Assembly: GCA_947652115.1 (NCBI GenBank)
Contig: OX393568.1
Coordinates: forward strand, 10,015,770 to 10,079,769
Reading direction: 5' to 3'
Source of the DNA: Blastomussa wellsi
Lineage: Eukaryota > Cnidaria > Anthozoa > Scleractinia > Plerogyridae
Length of the DNA stretch: 64,000 nt
The notes below the pieces were generated by a model. That model was not told where the DNA came from. It did no database searches and saw only the letters and a program-made list of their open reading frames with translations. This document shows positions 55,992 through 64,000 of this stretch, in pieces. The first letter of the stretch is position 1; every line of letters starts with the position of its first letter. A program made the position numbers and the translations under genes.

Positions 55992-56203
55992 AATTTGCTG
56001 GGTATTGCACTACTTTTAGGGAGAAATGTATTATTTTTCGTGTGCGATTCAAGCATTTTGGTGATATTTTTGGAACGCAATCGAAAATTGCAAACCAAGC
56101 AGGAAAATGCAAAGGATTTAAGTTGACATCATACCTGCCTTAAAAAGGATTATAATTTGGTTTTATCAACTGGCTTGATATTGTAAATGGGCCACCGTGA
56201 AGA

Positions 56204-56251
56204 GATTCGAGAGCTGACGTTTCGAGCGTCCGCCCTTCGTCGGAGCGAATC
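56204..56251 (-). ncRNA. Hammerhead-like fold in PLE-2, minus arm
   Basis: Minus strand: GATTC, GCT, core CCGACGA, stem II GGGC-GGAC-GCTC, GAAA, CGTC, AGC, CTCT bulge, GAATC. All stems close and GAAA is intact. Only core position U4 (C here) departs from the hammerhead consensus. Confidence 0.5.
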
Positions 56252-56341
56252 AAGGAATTGTGGGTCGTGTGTGGTTTATTTTCAGAAAGATGGAGCTTCA
56301 CCATTGGTTAGTGCTTGGTAACGTGAAAACAACGGAATAAA

Positions 56342-56836
56342 TTAGTTGAATGAAAAGCGTTCGTTGATACTGTGAGGACTAAGAGTGCCGATTGGAAAAA
56401 TAAATTTTTCTTCTACAGTTTTGCGGCTTTCCTGGCTTCCTTGGTGAAGGGAGAGACCGCAGACTGCCATATGTTGCTTAGAATGATTTGGGAGATTGAA
56501 GTGTCTCGCGACCGGTTTATATGGATTTTTGTCGTCTTTCTTTACGTCCCGAAGGTGTTCTCGGAATCGGTCGCCTAGTCGCCTCCCTGTTTCGCCGATG
56601 TATAACTTTTTGCAAAGAGTGCAAGTAATGCAATAGATGACATTGGCTGAGGTACAGGTGAAATGATCAGTGATATTGATAGATCGCTTGGGTCCCGATA
56701 TTTTGTCAACATTGTGAATGAAAGGGTATGTTCCGGGTTGATCACTTGTTTGGAATGCACTTCTGACTAAAAAGTTACCTATGTTTTTGTCGCGTTTGAA
56801 TGAGGTTGCGAAAGATTCTACCAGTATCGGGATCAT
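56342..56836 (-). pseudogene. PLE GIY-YIG endonuclease, minus arm
   Basis: 164 codons. The linker (FKRDKNIGNFLVRSAFQ, FIHNVDKISGP) precedes a GIY-YIG domain: NVIYCITCTLCKKLYIGETG, then RRLGDRFREHL and RHFNLPNHSKQHM. The Tyr pairs, the Arg of RLGDR and the C-x2-C type spacing within ITCTLC are as in Penelope endonucleases, which nick the target during integration. This domain is uninterrupted, but the RT upstream is only a fragment (56870-57227, FLDIKVSIEDNGLC, KPTDFHIYLLYSS), so the copy is not complete. Confidence 0.88.
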
Positions 56837-57225
56837 TTTGAAGTAATTTAAAGTTTTTCATAATTATGGATTTTACTGCGTGGTTGTGAGGGTGAATGAA
56901 TTCTATCGTTGTTTTCTCTCTGTGAGGTTTTTAGTGCTGACTGTCGATCAATTTGTTGGGCGCGATGATGGCCCGCTTGAACAACAGAAGCAGGATAGCC
57001 GCGTTTGTCGAAGACATTTCACATTTCCTCTTATTTTAAGGAAAAATCAGAGTCGTCACTACAAAGACAGCGAAGTCTAATAAACTGAGAATAAGGAATG
57101 CAATTCTTGGTATGTAATGGATGTGAAGATGAATACAGCAAATAAATATGAAAATCTGTGGGTTTGTAGTGCACACTGGTGCATAAACCGTTGTCTTCGA
57201 TAGAAACTTTGATATCCAGAAATGC

Positions 57226-57600
57226 ATTCACAACGTTGACAAAACACCGGTAACCAAGCGATCTATCATGATCACTGATCGTTTCACCTGTACCTCAGCC
57301 ATTGCCATCTACTGCATAACTTGCACTCTTTGCAAAAGGTTATACATCGACGAGACAGGGAGACGACTAGGCGACCGATTCCGAGAACACCTTCGGGACG
57401 AAGAGAAAGACGACAAAAAATGCATCTAAACCGGTCGTGAGACACTTCAATCTCCCAAATCAGTCTAAGCAACATATGGTAGTCCGCGGCCTTTCCCTTC
57501 AACAAGGAAGCACGGAAAGCCGCAAAACACTAGAACAAAAATTTTTCAAATCGGCACTCTTACTCCTCACGGTATCAACGACAGTTTTTCATTCAACTCA
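57226..57600 (+). pseudogene. PLE GIY-YIG endonuclease, plus arm, broken
   Basis: Plus-strand traces of the same domain: AIYCITCTLCKRLYIDETGR-like sequence near 57305-57360, RRLGDRFREHLRD, then RHFNLPNQSKQHM (57437-57480) after a frame change near 57420. The Gly of YIGETG is Asp here. It mirrors 56342-56836. Confidence 0.75.
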
Positions 57601-57691
57601 TTTATTCCGTTGTTTTCACGTTACCAGGCACCAACCAATAGCGAAGCTCCATCTTTCTGTATATAAACCACACACGACCCACAATTCCTTG

Positions 57692-57739
57692 ATTCGCTCC
57701 GACGAAGGGCTAACGCTCGAACCGTCAGCTCTCGAATCT
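57692..57739 (+). ncRNA. Hammerhead-like fold in PLE-2, plus arm
   Basis: GATTC/GAATC and GCT/AGC form stem I, with stem II GGGC-TAAC-GCTC. The GAAA box is GAAC and U4 is C, so it is probably inactive. Confidence 0.45.
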
Positions 57740-57800
57740 CTTTACGGTGGCCAATTTACATTACCAACCCAGTTGATAAAACCAAATTATATTGTTATAC

Positions 57801-57845
<45 letters not shown>

Positions 57846-57861
57846 CCATTAAAAAGGATTA

Positions 57862-59126
57862 GGTCGGTGAATTTCAGCAACATTTAAACTCAGTCAATGT
57901 GTTGAAGTGGATGTCCACAGGAACCAACGCATACTGGCCACTATCCCAATTCCCAATTGCACCACTCTTCATCACGCAAATGATCTCTGGTTAACAAGTT
58001 ACATCATCAGAAACAAAGACATTCCTTCCACGAGTAAAGGAATTCGAAAGGAAACTCAACGAGTTAAGAGGGACCGTGGAGCAGGGGGGAGGAGGGGGCG
58101 CTGTTGAGCTTCAGCCCCCAATAATTATTTGAGAAAAAGTATTAAATTTACCCAACTGAAAAGTTACCGTTTTACTGCTCTCATAGATATGCAGTAACTA
58201 AATAATTCACTGCATCAGGTATTTTGGAATTCATTTTTATCATGTTAAAGGGAGCATACCCTTGACCCTCCCTTGACCCCCGGCGGCGCGCGCTACAAAT
58301 TCACTAGACCCCCAATTGAAAATATGCTGAGCGGTGGCAAAAAATATCTGATGAACGATCACCCATGGTCTTGTCAACCTCCAACAAAGACGACGTGCTT
58401 CAGATGAACTGGGTGAATTGAAGCGTTGATGGATACAATTCAAAAATCCTCTGATTTTTCGATACCAACGCTGGTATCCTTCATGCATCAGGAGATGGCT
58501 AAACAAGCGTTTCCTGTCGTTTCTGGCAGGATGTAAATCCTAGACCATGTATCCGAATGGTCGCTCTGCCACTTTTTGATAGACTGCCATTATGTCTGAC
58601 CAGTAAGTGGGAGTAGTTAACCACGCTCAACCGGGCCGTAGCCCATCACAGCACGGTACATATCATTAAACATTTGAATGGGCCAATCAGATTGCCGTAT
58701 TCATGAATTTGCATAAAAACATGGCGCGAGGTTGCAAAAACTCGCAAAGAATCTCGTTCCAGGCGTGGAACGAGCCCACGCAAGCTATTGTTTTAGTGGG
58801 TAAATAATGAGATTCTCTGTAGCGTCCGCGTAAGGGACGTCATAAAAGTCATTAGCATGAAAAGTCGATTACACGTGACGTCAACAACGTGGTTCCCTGG
58901 ACCACTGTCGCAAAAAAATGTAAATTTATAGATTGAAAAGGTGGGCAAACGGACAAGTTTCAATGGGAGTTGGCATGCATGGGTAAGCATGGACAAATTC
59001 TTGACAAGTTTAAACATGAAGGGTGACATGGTTTAATGACGATCAAAAAACTGATTATTTACATAACATAAGTTTGAAACCATAACCAAAACGCGTCACA
59101 CTCAGTCATGAGACAATGGTGAATAT
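57862..59126. other. Unassigned sequence before Gypsy-E
   Basis: No gene was recognised. A frame at 57907-58107 and a minus frame at 58240-58506 have no domain. There is a G-rich run near 58080-58100. Confidence 0.35.
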
Positions 59127-59262
59127 TGTAGTATCCTAACCGGCAGAGACTGGCCACCAGTGCGGCTCACTAAGAACACTGGGACTCCTAGGCTTGGTTA
59201 CCTAGTTAGTAAGACAGCATGGCTGACAGCCGATCTAAGTATCTATCGTTTATCTATTAAAT
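59127..59262 (+). repeat. Probable Gypsy-E 5' LTR, left edge uncertain
   Basis: The sequence before the primer site starts with a possible TGTAGTATCC and ends TATCTATTAAAT. The 3' LTR is not in the window, so the limits and even the LTR nature are inferred only from the primer site. Confidence 0.3.
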
Positions 59263-59280
59263 TGGCGACGAGGATGGGAT
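59263..59280 (+). other. Primer binding site of Gypsy-E (tRNA-Ser GCU type)
   Basis: TGGCGACGAGGATGGGAT is the complement of the 3' end of animal tRNA-Ser(GCU), ATCCCATCCTCGTCG-CCA, over all 18 bases, by recall of that tRNA. Confidence 0.7.
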
Positions 59281-62200
59281 AGAAATGGGTGACGAAGGTC
59301 AGGAACAGGAAAATAACACACAAAGAAGTAAAGCGGGAGTCCTTGCAAGCGTTCGGACGAGTGTGGGTGCCATGAACTTCAAGGGAGAACCGGGACAACG
59401 CGAGAAAGCATGGAAGCTGTGGCGAGATCGATTCGAGCGAGCTACGCGCTGGATGGCGGTGAGCGAGGAAGACAAACTCGACTTGTTTTTGTTGGTCGGT
59501 GGCGAAGAGCTGCAAAAGCTAGTGGAAACACTACCGGAACAGCCTACTACCTACGCGTCGCACATAGAGAAGTTCAACCAACACTTCGAGGCCCACCGGA
59601 ACAACACCTTGGAACTGTACAAACTCCTCAACATAGAGTGGCCTTCTGACTTACCATTTGCCGATTTTGAAACGAAGTGCAGGGAACAAGGGCTCCACTG
59701 CGAGTTTCCAATCACACTGGATAGCGCTATCATCATGTTGACGGTGGTAAAAACGAGTAACAGCGAGCTTCGCAACGAGTTGATCCGAAAGAATGGGGAT
59801 CTCAAATCGGTCCGTGAAACGGTGAAAGCATTTGAAATAGCCAAGGAGGGGAGTGAGATCGTAATAAGCGGTGAGTGTAAAGATAAAGAAGAAGAACAGC
59901 AGGTGCACACAAATCAAAGCAAAGAAGTGAATAAGATCACAAGGCCAGGACGGTATAGCATGAGGAATAGTACCCCAGACAGGGCCACAGGCAACCCAAC
60001 AACTAAACCCGTATGTACAGGATGTGGAAATGATGCTCACCCCAAAGGAAGTTTTTGCCCCGCAAAGGGAAAGAACTGTTTGAGATGCGGGGGAATCAAC
60101 CACTTTGCGAGAGTGTGTCCGGGCAAGAAAGGTTATCGCCCCGGCAAAGTCAGAGCCGTGGAGGCAGGACTAAAGCCTAGTGAGACTTGTGTGCAAGATG
60201 ACGCAGAGGAAACGGAAGATGTGTATCTTTACCAAGTGGTGCAGGGTAAATCGCGAAACCCTACAGTGACACTAGAAGTAAACAGCGTCCCAATCACACT
60301 ACACCTGGACACTCAAGCAGATGTTACGGTCATCACTGAAAAACATTTTGAGAGTCTCAAAAGTGCAAGCCGTCTGCAGCCAACCAAGGCGATCATAAGA
60401 AGTTATTCAGGGGATGGAACGGGACCAGTTTTGGAATTAGTTGGCTGTTTCTTTCCCACCATTAGCAGAAATCAAAAGAACATCCAGGAAATGGTCTACG
60501 TAGTCAAGGGTCGAGGGAACACGGCGCTCCTGAGTCGACAGGCAGCTGAAAATATGGGCCTCGTGGAATATCACATCGATCAGACCACAAAAGCACCGCA
60601 GCCGGTTCTGGGAGAGGAACGGCAAGCCATAAGAGACATGATCCAAGAGTATGAAGATGTTTTTACCGGCATCGGGAAACTTAAAGGGGTGACCGTAAAG
60701 CTGCATGTAGACCCCAAAGCCCCAGGAGCGGTGCAGAAACAGAGAAGAGTGTCTCTACCCTTGAAAGACAAGTTCGAGCAGATCCTGGACAAATGGCAAG
60801 ATTTAGACATCATAGAAGATGTAGGAGACGAGCCCACTGACTGGTGTAGTAACGTAGTTCTCACACCGAAGAAGGACGGTGAAAGCGTCAGGGCTAGCTT
60901 AGACATGACCGATGTGAACAAGTACATCAAGAGGACGAGGCACACCATACCTACCTTACGGGAACTGGAGACTAGGCTCAACGGCGCTAAATACTTCACG
61001 CACCTGGATATGAATGATGGTTACATGCAGCTTGAGCTGGCAGAAGAGAGCAGAAAGCTGACCACATTCTACACACACCGCGGGCTCAAGCGTTTCAAGA
61101 GGTTACACTTCGGGGTCAACAGCGCGGCAGAAATATTCAACGAAGAAGTGCGTAAAGTTGTGTCGCTGGAACCCAACGCCATCAGCATCTACGACGATAT
61201 ACTGATCTATGGGGCAACGCAGGACGAGCATGACCAGGCTCTGAAACATACACTGCAACTCTGGCGAGAACACGGGCTTACCCTCAGTATCAAGAAAAGT
61301 CGATTTAACCTACGAGCGGTCACGTTCTTTGGTAAAGTGTTTTCCAGTGAGGGAATCTCGCCGGATCCAAGCAAGGTGGCAGCGTTACAAGCAGCAGGCC
61401 CACCGGAATCGCAGGCAGAAGTGCGATCATTCTTGTTCTTCGCCGGCGCCAATGCCGACTTCATGCAAGGCTTCGCACAGGTCACAGCACCTCTAAGGGA
61501 ACTTATCAAGGACGGAGTTGAATTCCAGTGGACTCCGGATTGTCAGAAGGCGTTTGAGCAAGTGAAAGCAATGCTAACAGGAGACACGGTAATGGCGTAC
61601 TTCGATCCCCAACGCCAGACTAAATTAAAGACGGACGCAGGACCACAAGGCATAGCAGCCACCATGAAGCAGTACGACCCACAAGCAAAACGATGGAGGC
61701 CAGTCACGTACCGCTCGAGAGCTCTCACTGACACTGAGACGAGGTATTCACAGTTGGAGAAGGAAGCAAAGGCGGTAGAGTGGGGTGTGTTTGCCAATCA
61801 GATCTACTTGTACGGACTCCGGGACACATTCGACATTGACACTGATCACAAGCCCCTGGTGCCCCTGTTTGCGACCCACAAAACCACGGCACCGCTGAGG
61901 ATAGAAAGAATGAGAGTTCGTCTGCAAGGTTTCAACTATAGACTCAATTATGTTGCCGGCAAGAAGGCAGGAGCGGAGGCAAATGAGGCAGATTACAACT
62001 CCAGACACCCAGGGCCATCTGTGGCGCAAGACAACTTCGCAGATCACCAGGCAGAATGGACAGCCAGAGATGCAGAAGAAGTATTTGAGAAGGATATCAT
62101 GGCAGTAGTCCAGGCTTCGCTGCCAGACGCAGTATCGTGGGAAGAACTCCTTGAGCAAACGGGCCGGGATCCACAGTTAACAGAGCTGAAGAGCGCAATA

Positions 62201-63429
62201 GCCAGAGGGTATTTCACCACACAAGAACGAAAAACTCTGGGACCACAGTTCGACCCAGTCTTCACAGAGTTAGCCGTAGTAGGGGGACTGGTGGTGAGAG
62301 GAGCTCGCATAGTGGTACCCAGTACACTAAGAGATAAGGTGGTCCGGCTCGCCCATGAAGGACACCAAGGGGTCACAAAGACAAAGGAGTACCTCAGAAC
62401 CAGGGTATGGTTTCCGGGTTTGGACAGAATGGTGGAAGCATGTATCCAGCACTGTCATCCGTGCCAAGTGGTAACGTCGTCTTACGAACGCGAACCACTG
62501 CGAATGACCCCTTTACCAAGCGAGCCCTGGAAGGAAGTAGCCATGGACTTTTGGGGGCCAATCAACACGGGCGAGTATCTGCTTGTAGTGGTATGCAAAC
62601 AGTCAAGATGGGCAGAGGTGGAGTTCGTCAGTGGCACTAGCGCACGGGCAGTAATACCGAAGCTGGACCGGATTTTCTCATCACTTGGAATACCAGTGTC
62701 GGTGGACAGTGACAACGGGCCTCCATTCAGCGGGCAAGAGTTTGAAGATTTCAGCAAGTACTTGGGCTTCAAACATGAACGCAAGACACCTCGGAATCCC
62801 CAGGCCAATGGAGAAGCCGAGCAGTTTATGAGGGTGCTGAAGAAGCTCTACCAGATATGCAGGCTGACCGGACAGAATTTTAAGCAAGAAGTACACAGAT
62901 TCCTGCGCTCTTATCGTGCAACACCGCATTGCACTACCAAACTTGCCCCGGCAGAACTGATGTTCCCCAGCCGCAAGTTCCGCACCAGACTACCGGTGGG
63001 TGTGATCCCACGCCAGCTGGATTTCGAGGAGCTGTACCAGCGTGATCTAGAGAAAAAGATGCAGATGAAAGCCTATGCCGACAACAAGAAAGTTGTGAAA
63101 ACGTCCGACATTCAGATGGGGGACACAGTGCTGGTCAAACAGGACGCCCGCAGGAAAGCCACCCCGCCATTTGAAGAAGAGCCGCTGAAGGTTCAGTATC
63201 GGAAAGGATCCCAGGTGGTGGCCAAAAGGAAGGATGGAAGTACCATAACAAGGTCAACAGCACACTTCAAAAGGGTGCCCTACCAGTCCAATGGGGAAAC
63301 AGAAAGATCTACGCCAGCCGCAGAAACTGATGCACCTACTCATGATCCAGCTGAGCCACCTCAGGACACGGATCTTACCAACGGAGTGCAGCAGCCTGAT
63401 GCAGATTATACGCGTCCTAGGGGAGTCAC
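59263..63429 (+). mobile_element. Gypsy-E: Ty3/Gypsy element with one open gag-pol frame
   Basis: A plus-strand element from a tRNA-Ser primer site through one uninterrupted gag-pol frame. Its 3' end is cut at 63429 by the LTR of Gypsy-F. A purine run CTAGGGGAG (63417-63425) just before the cut may be its own polypurine tract. The remaining 3' end should lie right of the window, beyond Gypsy-F. Confidence 0.85.
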
Positions 63430-63484
63430 TGTAGTGTTGTTAAGCCACAAAGACAGCCACAAAGGCTTAAAACATACGGTTTAA
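59285..63484 (+). CDS. Gypsy-E gag-pol polyprotein, 1399 codons
   Basis: One frame encodes all proteins. Gag (1-250) has a core with AWKLWRDRFERATRWMAV and two knuckles, CTGCGNDAHPKGSFC and CLRCGGINHFARVC. The protease site reads LHLDTQAD (60308) where DTG/DSG is usual. RT has ASLDMTDVNKYI, THLDMNDGYMQL and IYDD (61187-61198). RNase H has KTDAGPQGIAA, YSQLEKEAKAVEW and DTDHKPLVPLF. Integrase has H..H...C..C (HEGHQGVTK...CHPCQ) and core residues in MDFWGPI, DSDNGPPFSG and NGEAEQFM. The last 18 codons (from 63430) are read out of the LTR of Gypsy-F, so the native C-terminus is lost. The start ATG lies four bases after the primer site. Confidence 0.9.
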   Translation: MGDEGQEQENNTQRSKAGVLASVRTSVGAMNFKGEPGQREKAWKLWRDRFERATRWMAVSEEDKLDLFLLVGGEELQKLVETLPEQPTTYASHIEKFNQHFEAHRNNTLELYKLLNIEWPSDLPFADFETKCREQGLHCEFPITLDSAIIMLTVVKTSNSELRNELIRKNGDLKSVRETVKAFEIAKEGSEIVISGECKDKEEEQQVHTNQSKEVNKITRPGRYSMRNSTPDRATGNPTTKPVCTGCGNDAHPKGSFCPAKGKNCLRCGGINHFARVCPGKKGYRPGKVRAVEAGLKPSETCVQDDAEETEDVYLYQVVQGKSRNPTVTLEVNSVPITLHLDTQADVTVITEKHFESLKSASRLQPTKAIIRSYSGDGTGPVLELVGCFFPTISRNQKNIQEMVYVVKGRGNTALLSRQAAENMGLVEYHIDQTTKAPQPVLGEERQAIRDMIQEYEDVFTGIGKLKGVTVKLHVDPKAPGAVQKQRRVSLPLKDKFEQILDKWQDLDIIEDVGDEPTDWCSNVVLTPKKDGESVRASLDMTDVNKYIKRTRHTIPTLRELETRLNGAKYFTHLDMNDGYMQLELAEESRKLTTFYTHRGLKRFKRLHFGVNSAAEIFNEEVRKVVSLEPNAISIYDDILIYGATQDEHDQALKHTLQLWREHGLTLSIKKSRFNLRAVTFFGKVFSSEGISPDPSKVAALQAAGPPESQAEVRSFLFFAGANADFMQGFAQVTAPLRELIKDGVEFQWTPDCQKAFEQVKAMLTGDTVMAYFDPQRQTKLKTDAGPQGIAATMKQYDPQAKRWRPVTYRSRALTDTETRYSQLEKEAKAVEWGVFANQIYLYGLRDTFDIDTDHKPLVPLFATHKTTAPLRIERMRVRLQGFNYRLNYVAGKKAGAEANEADYNSRHPGPSVAQDNFADHQAEWTARDAEEVFEKDIMAVVQASLPDAVSWEELLEQTGRDPQLTELKSAIARGYFTTQERKTLGPQFDPVFTELAVVGGLVVRGARIVVPSTLRDKVVRLAHEGHQGVTKTKEYLRTRVWFPGLDRMVEACIQHCHPCQVVTSSYEREPLRMTPLPSEPWKEVAMDFWGPINTGEYLLVVVCKQSRWAEVEFVSGTSARAVIPKLDRIFSSLGIPVSVDSDNGPPFSGQEFEDFSKYLGFKHERKTPRNPQANGEAEQFMRVLKKLYQICRLTGQNFKQEVHRFLRSYRATPHCTTKLAPAELMFPSRKFRTRLPVGVIPRQLDFEELYQRDLEKKMQMKAYADNKKVVKTSDIQMGDTVLVKQDARRKATPPFEEEPLKVQYRKGSQVVAKRKDGSTITRSTAHFKRVPYQSNGETERSTPAAETDAPTHDPAEPPQDTDLTNGVQQPDADYTRPRGVTVVLLSHKDSHKGLKHTV

Positions 63485-63588
63485 TGGAGTACACACAGTA
63501 CACGCTCCAACACTCTATTTTCCCCCGCTCTCTCTCTGTCCCGGATGTATATTCTTACATATGCAACCGCTGTCCTCAATACACTACA
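63430..63588 (-). repeat. Gypsy-F 3' LTR
   Basis: A 159-bp block that on both strands starts TGTAGTG and ends CACTACA. On the minus strand it follows a polypurine tract and has an ATTAAA signal near 63483. It is inserted in the 3' end of Gypsy-E; the other LTR is outside the window. Confidence 0.8.
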
Positions 63589-63605
63589 TCCCTTTCTTTC
63601 TTCGC
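63589..63605 (-). other. Polypurine tract of Gypsy-F
   Basis: The minus strand reads GCGAAGAAAGAAAGGGA directly before the LTR. Confidence 0.7.
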
Positions 63606-63767
63606 TTGGATACTTAATCAAAAACTAAAGTTCATTTCATGTTCTTATGCTCAAATGTTCACAAGTCACACTAGCCATAAACATGGCCTTGCTGTTTAGT
63701 TCATAAAACAATGCTCCAATGTCACCTGTTCAACACAACAACGAATATCATATGACTGCAAATATCA
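63606..63767 (-). other. Gypsy-F 3' untranslated region
   Basis: Minus-strand spacer between the pol stop codon and the polypurine tract. No further ORF such as env was seen here. Confidence 0.55.
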
Positions 63768-64000
63768 CTAGTTTAAGTATAGAACATAATCGTTCAGAGC
63801 CTTCGGACGGCTCGAAATTCGAGTGGACCTTCTCAATGGCTGCTCAGCTGCAGGCTTAGCATTCTGCGGTTTAGCATCCTGTAGCGACATCTGTTCTTTC
63901 TCAGCTGTAGGGTGAGCAATCTGAGGTTCAGCATCCTGTAGAGGTGTCTCCTGTTCTTTCTGATCTGCCTTATTAAAGAGCTTAATATGCTGAAGGTTGC
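63768..64000 (-). CDS. Gypsy-F pol C-terminal end, partial
   Basis: A minus-strand frame open to the window edge ends at 63768. It encodes a Gln/Lys/Pro-rich tail and LRRSTRISSRPKALNDYVLY, typical of the very end of Ty3/Gypsy pol proteins (RRS.R....P..L.DYV). Two similar units of about 20 residues, each with KEQ..LQDA, follow one another (about 63850-63965). The catalytic domains are outside the window. Confidence 0.75.
   Translation of the reverse strand, partial: NLQHIKLFNKADQKEQETPLQDAEPQIAHPTAEKEQMSLQDAKPQNAKPAAEQPLRRSTRISSRPKALNDYVLYLN

Larger units (their letters stand above)
56153..57848. mobile_element. PLE-2: head-to-head Penelope pair with 13-bp TSD
   Basis: The left arm (56153-57225) is a minus-strand PLE 3' part: RT end, linker, GIY-YIG domain and terminal repeat. 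The right arm (57226-57848) is a plus-strand part starting in the linker, with GIY-YIG sequence and terminal repeat. The pair is flanked by TTAAAAAGGATTA (56140-56152 and 57849-57861). The two arms therefore arrived in a single event. Confidence 0.88.

Noticed and set aside
4019..57848. Dispersed PLE terminal repeats as a host non-coding RNA family
   Set aside because: Each copy lies at the end of, or next to, Penelope-like sequence or has a TSD, so a mobile-element origin explains them.
58240..58506. Minus-strand frame of 88 codons
   Set aside because: No recognisable domain and no sign of exon structure.
59551..60103. Minus-strand frames of 119-150 codons opposite Gypsy-E
   Set aside because: They mirror the long Gypsy-E coding frame and have no domain of their own.

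Overview
The window looks like a piece of a large, repeat-rich animal genome. The mix of elements fits an anthozoan cnidarian such as a stony coral or anemone best: Penelope-like elements, BEL/Pao and Ty3/Gypsy LTR elements, L1/Tx1-type and CR1/L2/Jockey-type LINEs, a DIRS-like element and two tRNA-derived SINE families. This is judged from element types only; no species can be named. No prokaryotic gene, rRNA or CRISPR array was seen.

The only host gene recognised is a plus-strand neprilysin/ECE-like metallopeptidase (family M13). Five of its exons are visible at 10122-10189, 17342-17472, 17562-17627, 44356-44454 and 44550-44626. They join in phase and carry the zinc-site motifs HEMTH and ENIADNGG. 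First and last coding exons are not in the window. Introns of 7.2 kb and 26.7 kb separate some of them and are filled with mobile elements.

Layout. 1-3.2 kb: minus-strand Gypsy-A, cut by the window edge. 4.0-9.6 kb: minus-strand Penelope-like element (PLE-1) split by a SINE and by Gypsy-B, an internally deleted element with matched LTRs. 10.1-17.6 kb: M13 exons 1-3 with a TA-flanked MITE, a LINE with an inverted 5' end, a PLE end, the Gypsy-C ruin and another LINE end. 18.5-21.7 kb: broken minus-strand BEL-A holding a SINE that itself holds a LINE. 22.0-34.2 kb: plus-strand BEL-B with near-identical LTRs, split by Gypsy-D (25.4-31.1 kb) with identical 151-bp LTRs. 34.6-38.3 kb: BEL fragments and two SINE-2 copies. 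39.0-44.3 kb: full-length L1-A with two intact ORFs, a poly(A) tail and a 15-bp target-site duplication. 44.3-44.6 kb: M13 exons 4-5. 45.8-54.6 kb: broken L1-B and L1-C, a tRNA-like pseudogene, a DIRS-like fragment and a palindromic PLE pair. 54.7-57.9 kb: a MITE, a SINE and a second head-to-head PLE pair. 59.1-64.0 kb: Gypsy-E with one uninterrupted gag-pol frame, cut at its 3' end by minus-strand Gypsy-F.

Most of the DNA is therefore a stack of insertions whose order can be read from target-site duplications and nesting. L1-A and Gypsy-D are probably the youngest insertions. Other points of note are a canonical -1 frameshift signal in Gypsy-D, hammerhead-ribozyme-like folds in the PLE terminal repeats, tRNA-primer sites assignable to Leu, Ser and Tyr tRNAs, and a TCACGTGA E-box shared by unrelated LTRs.
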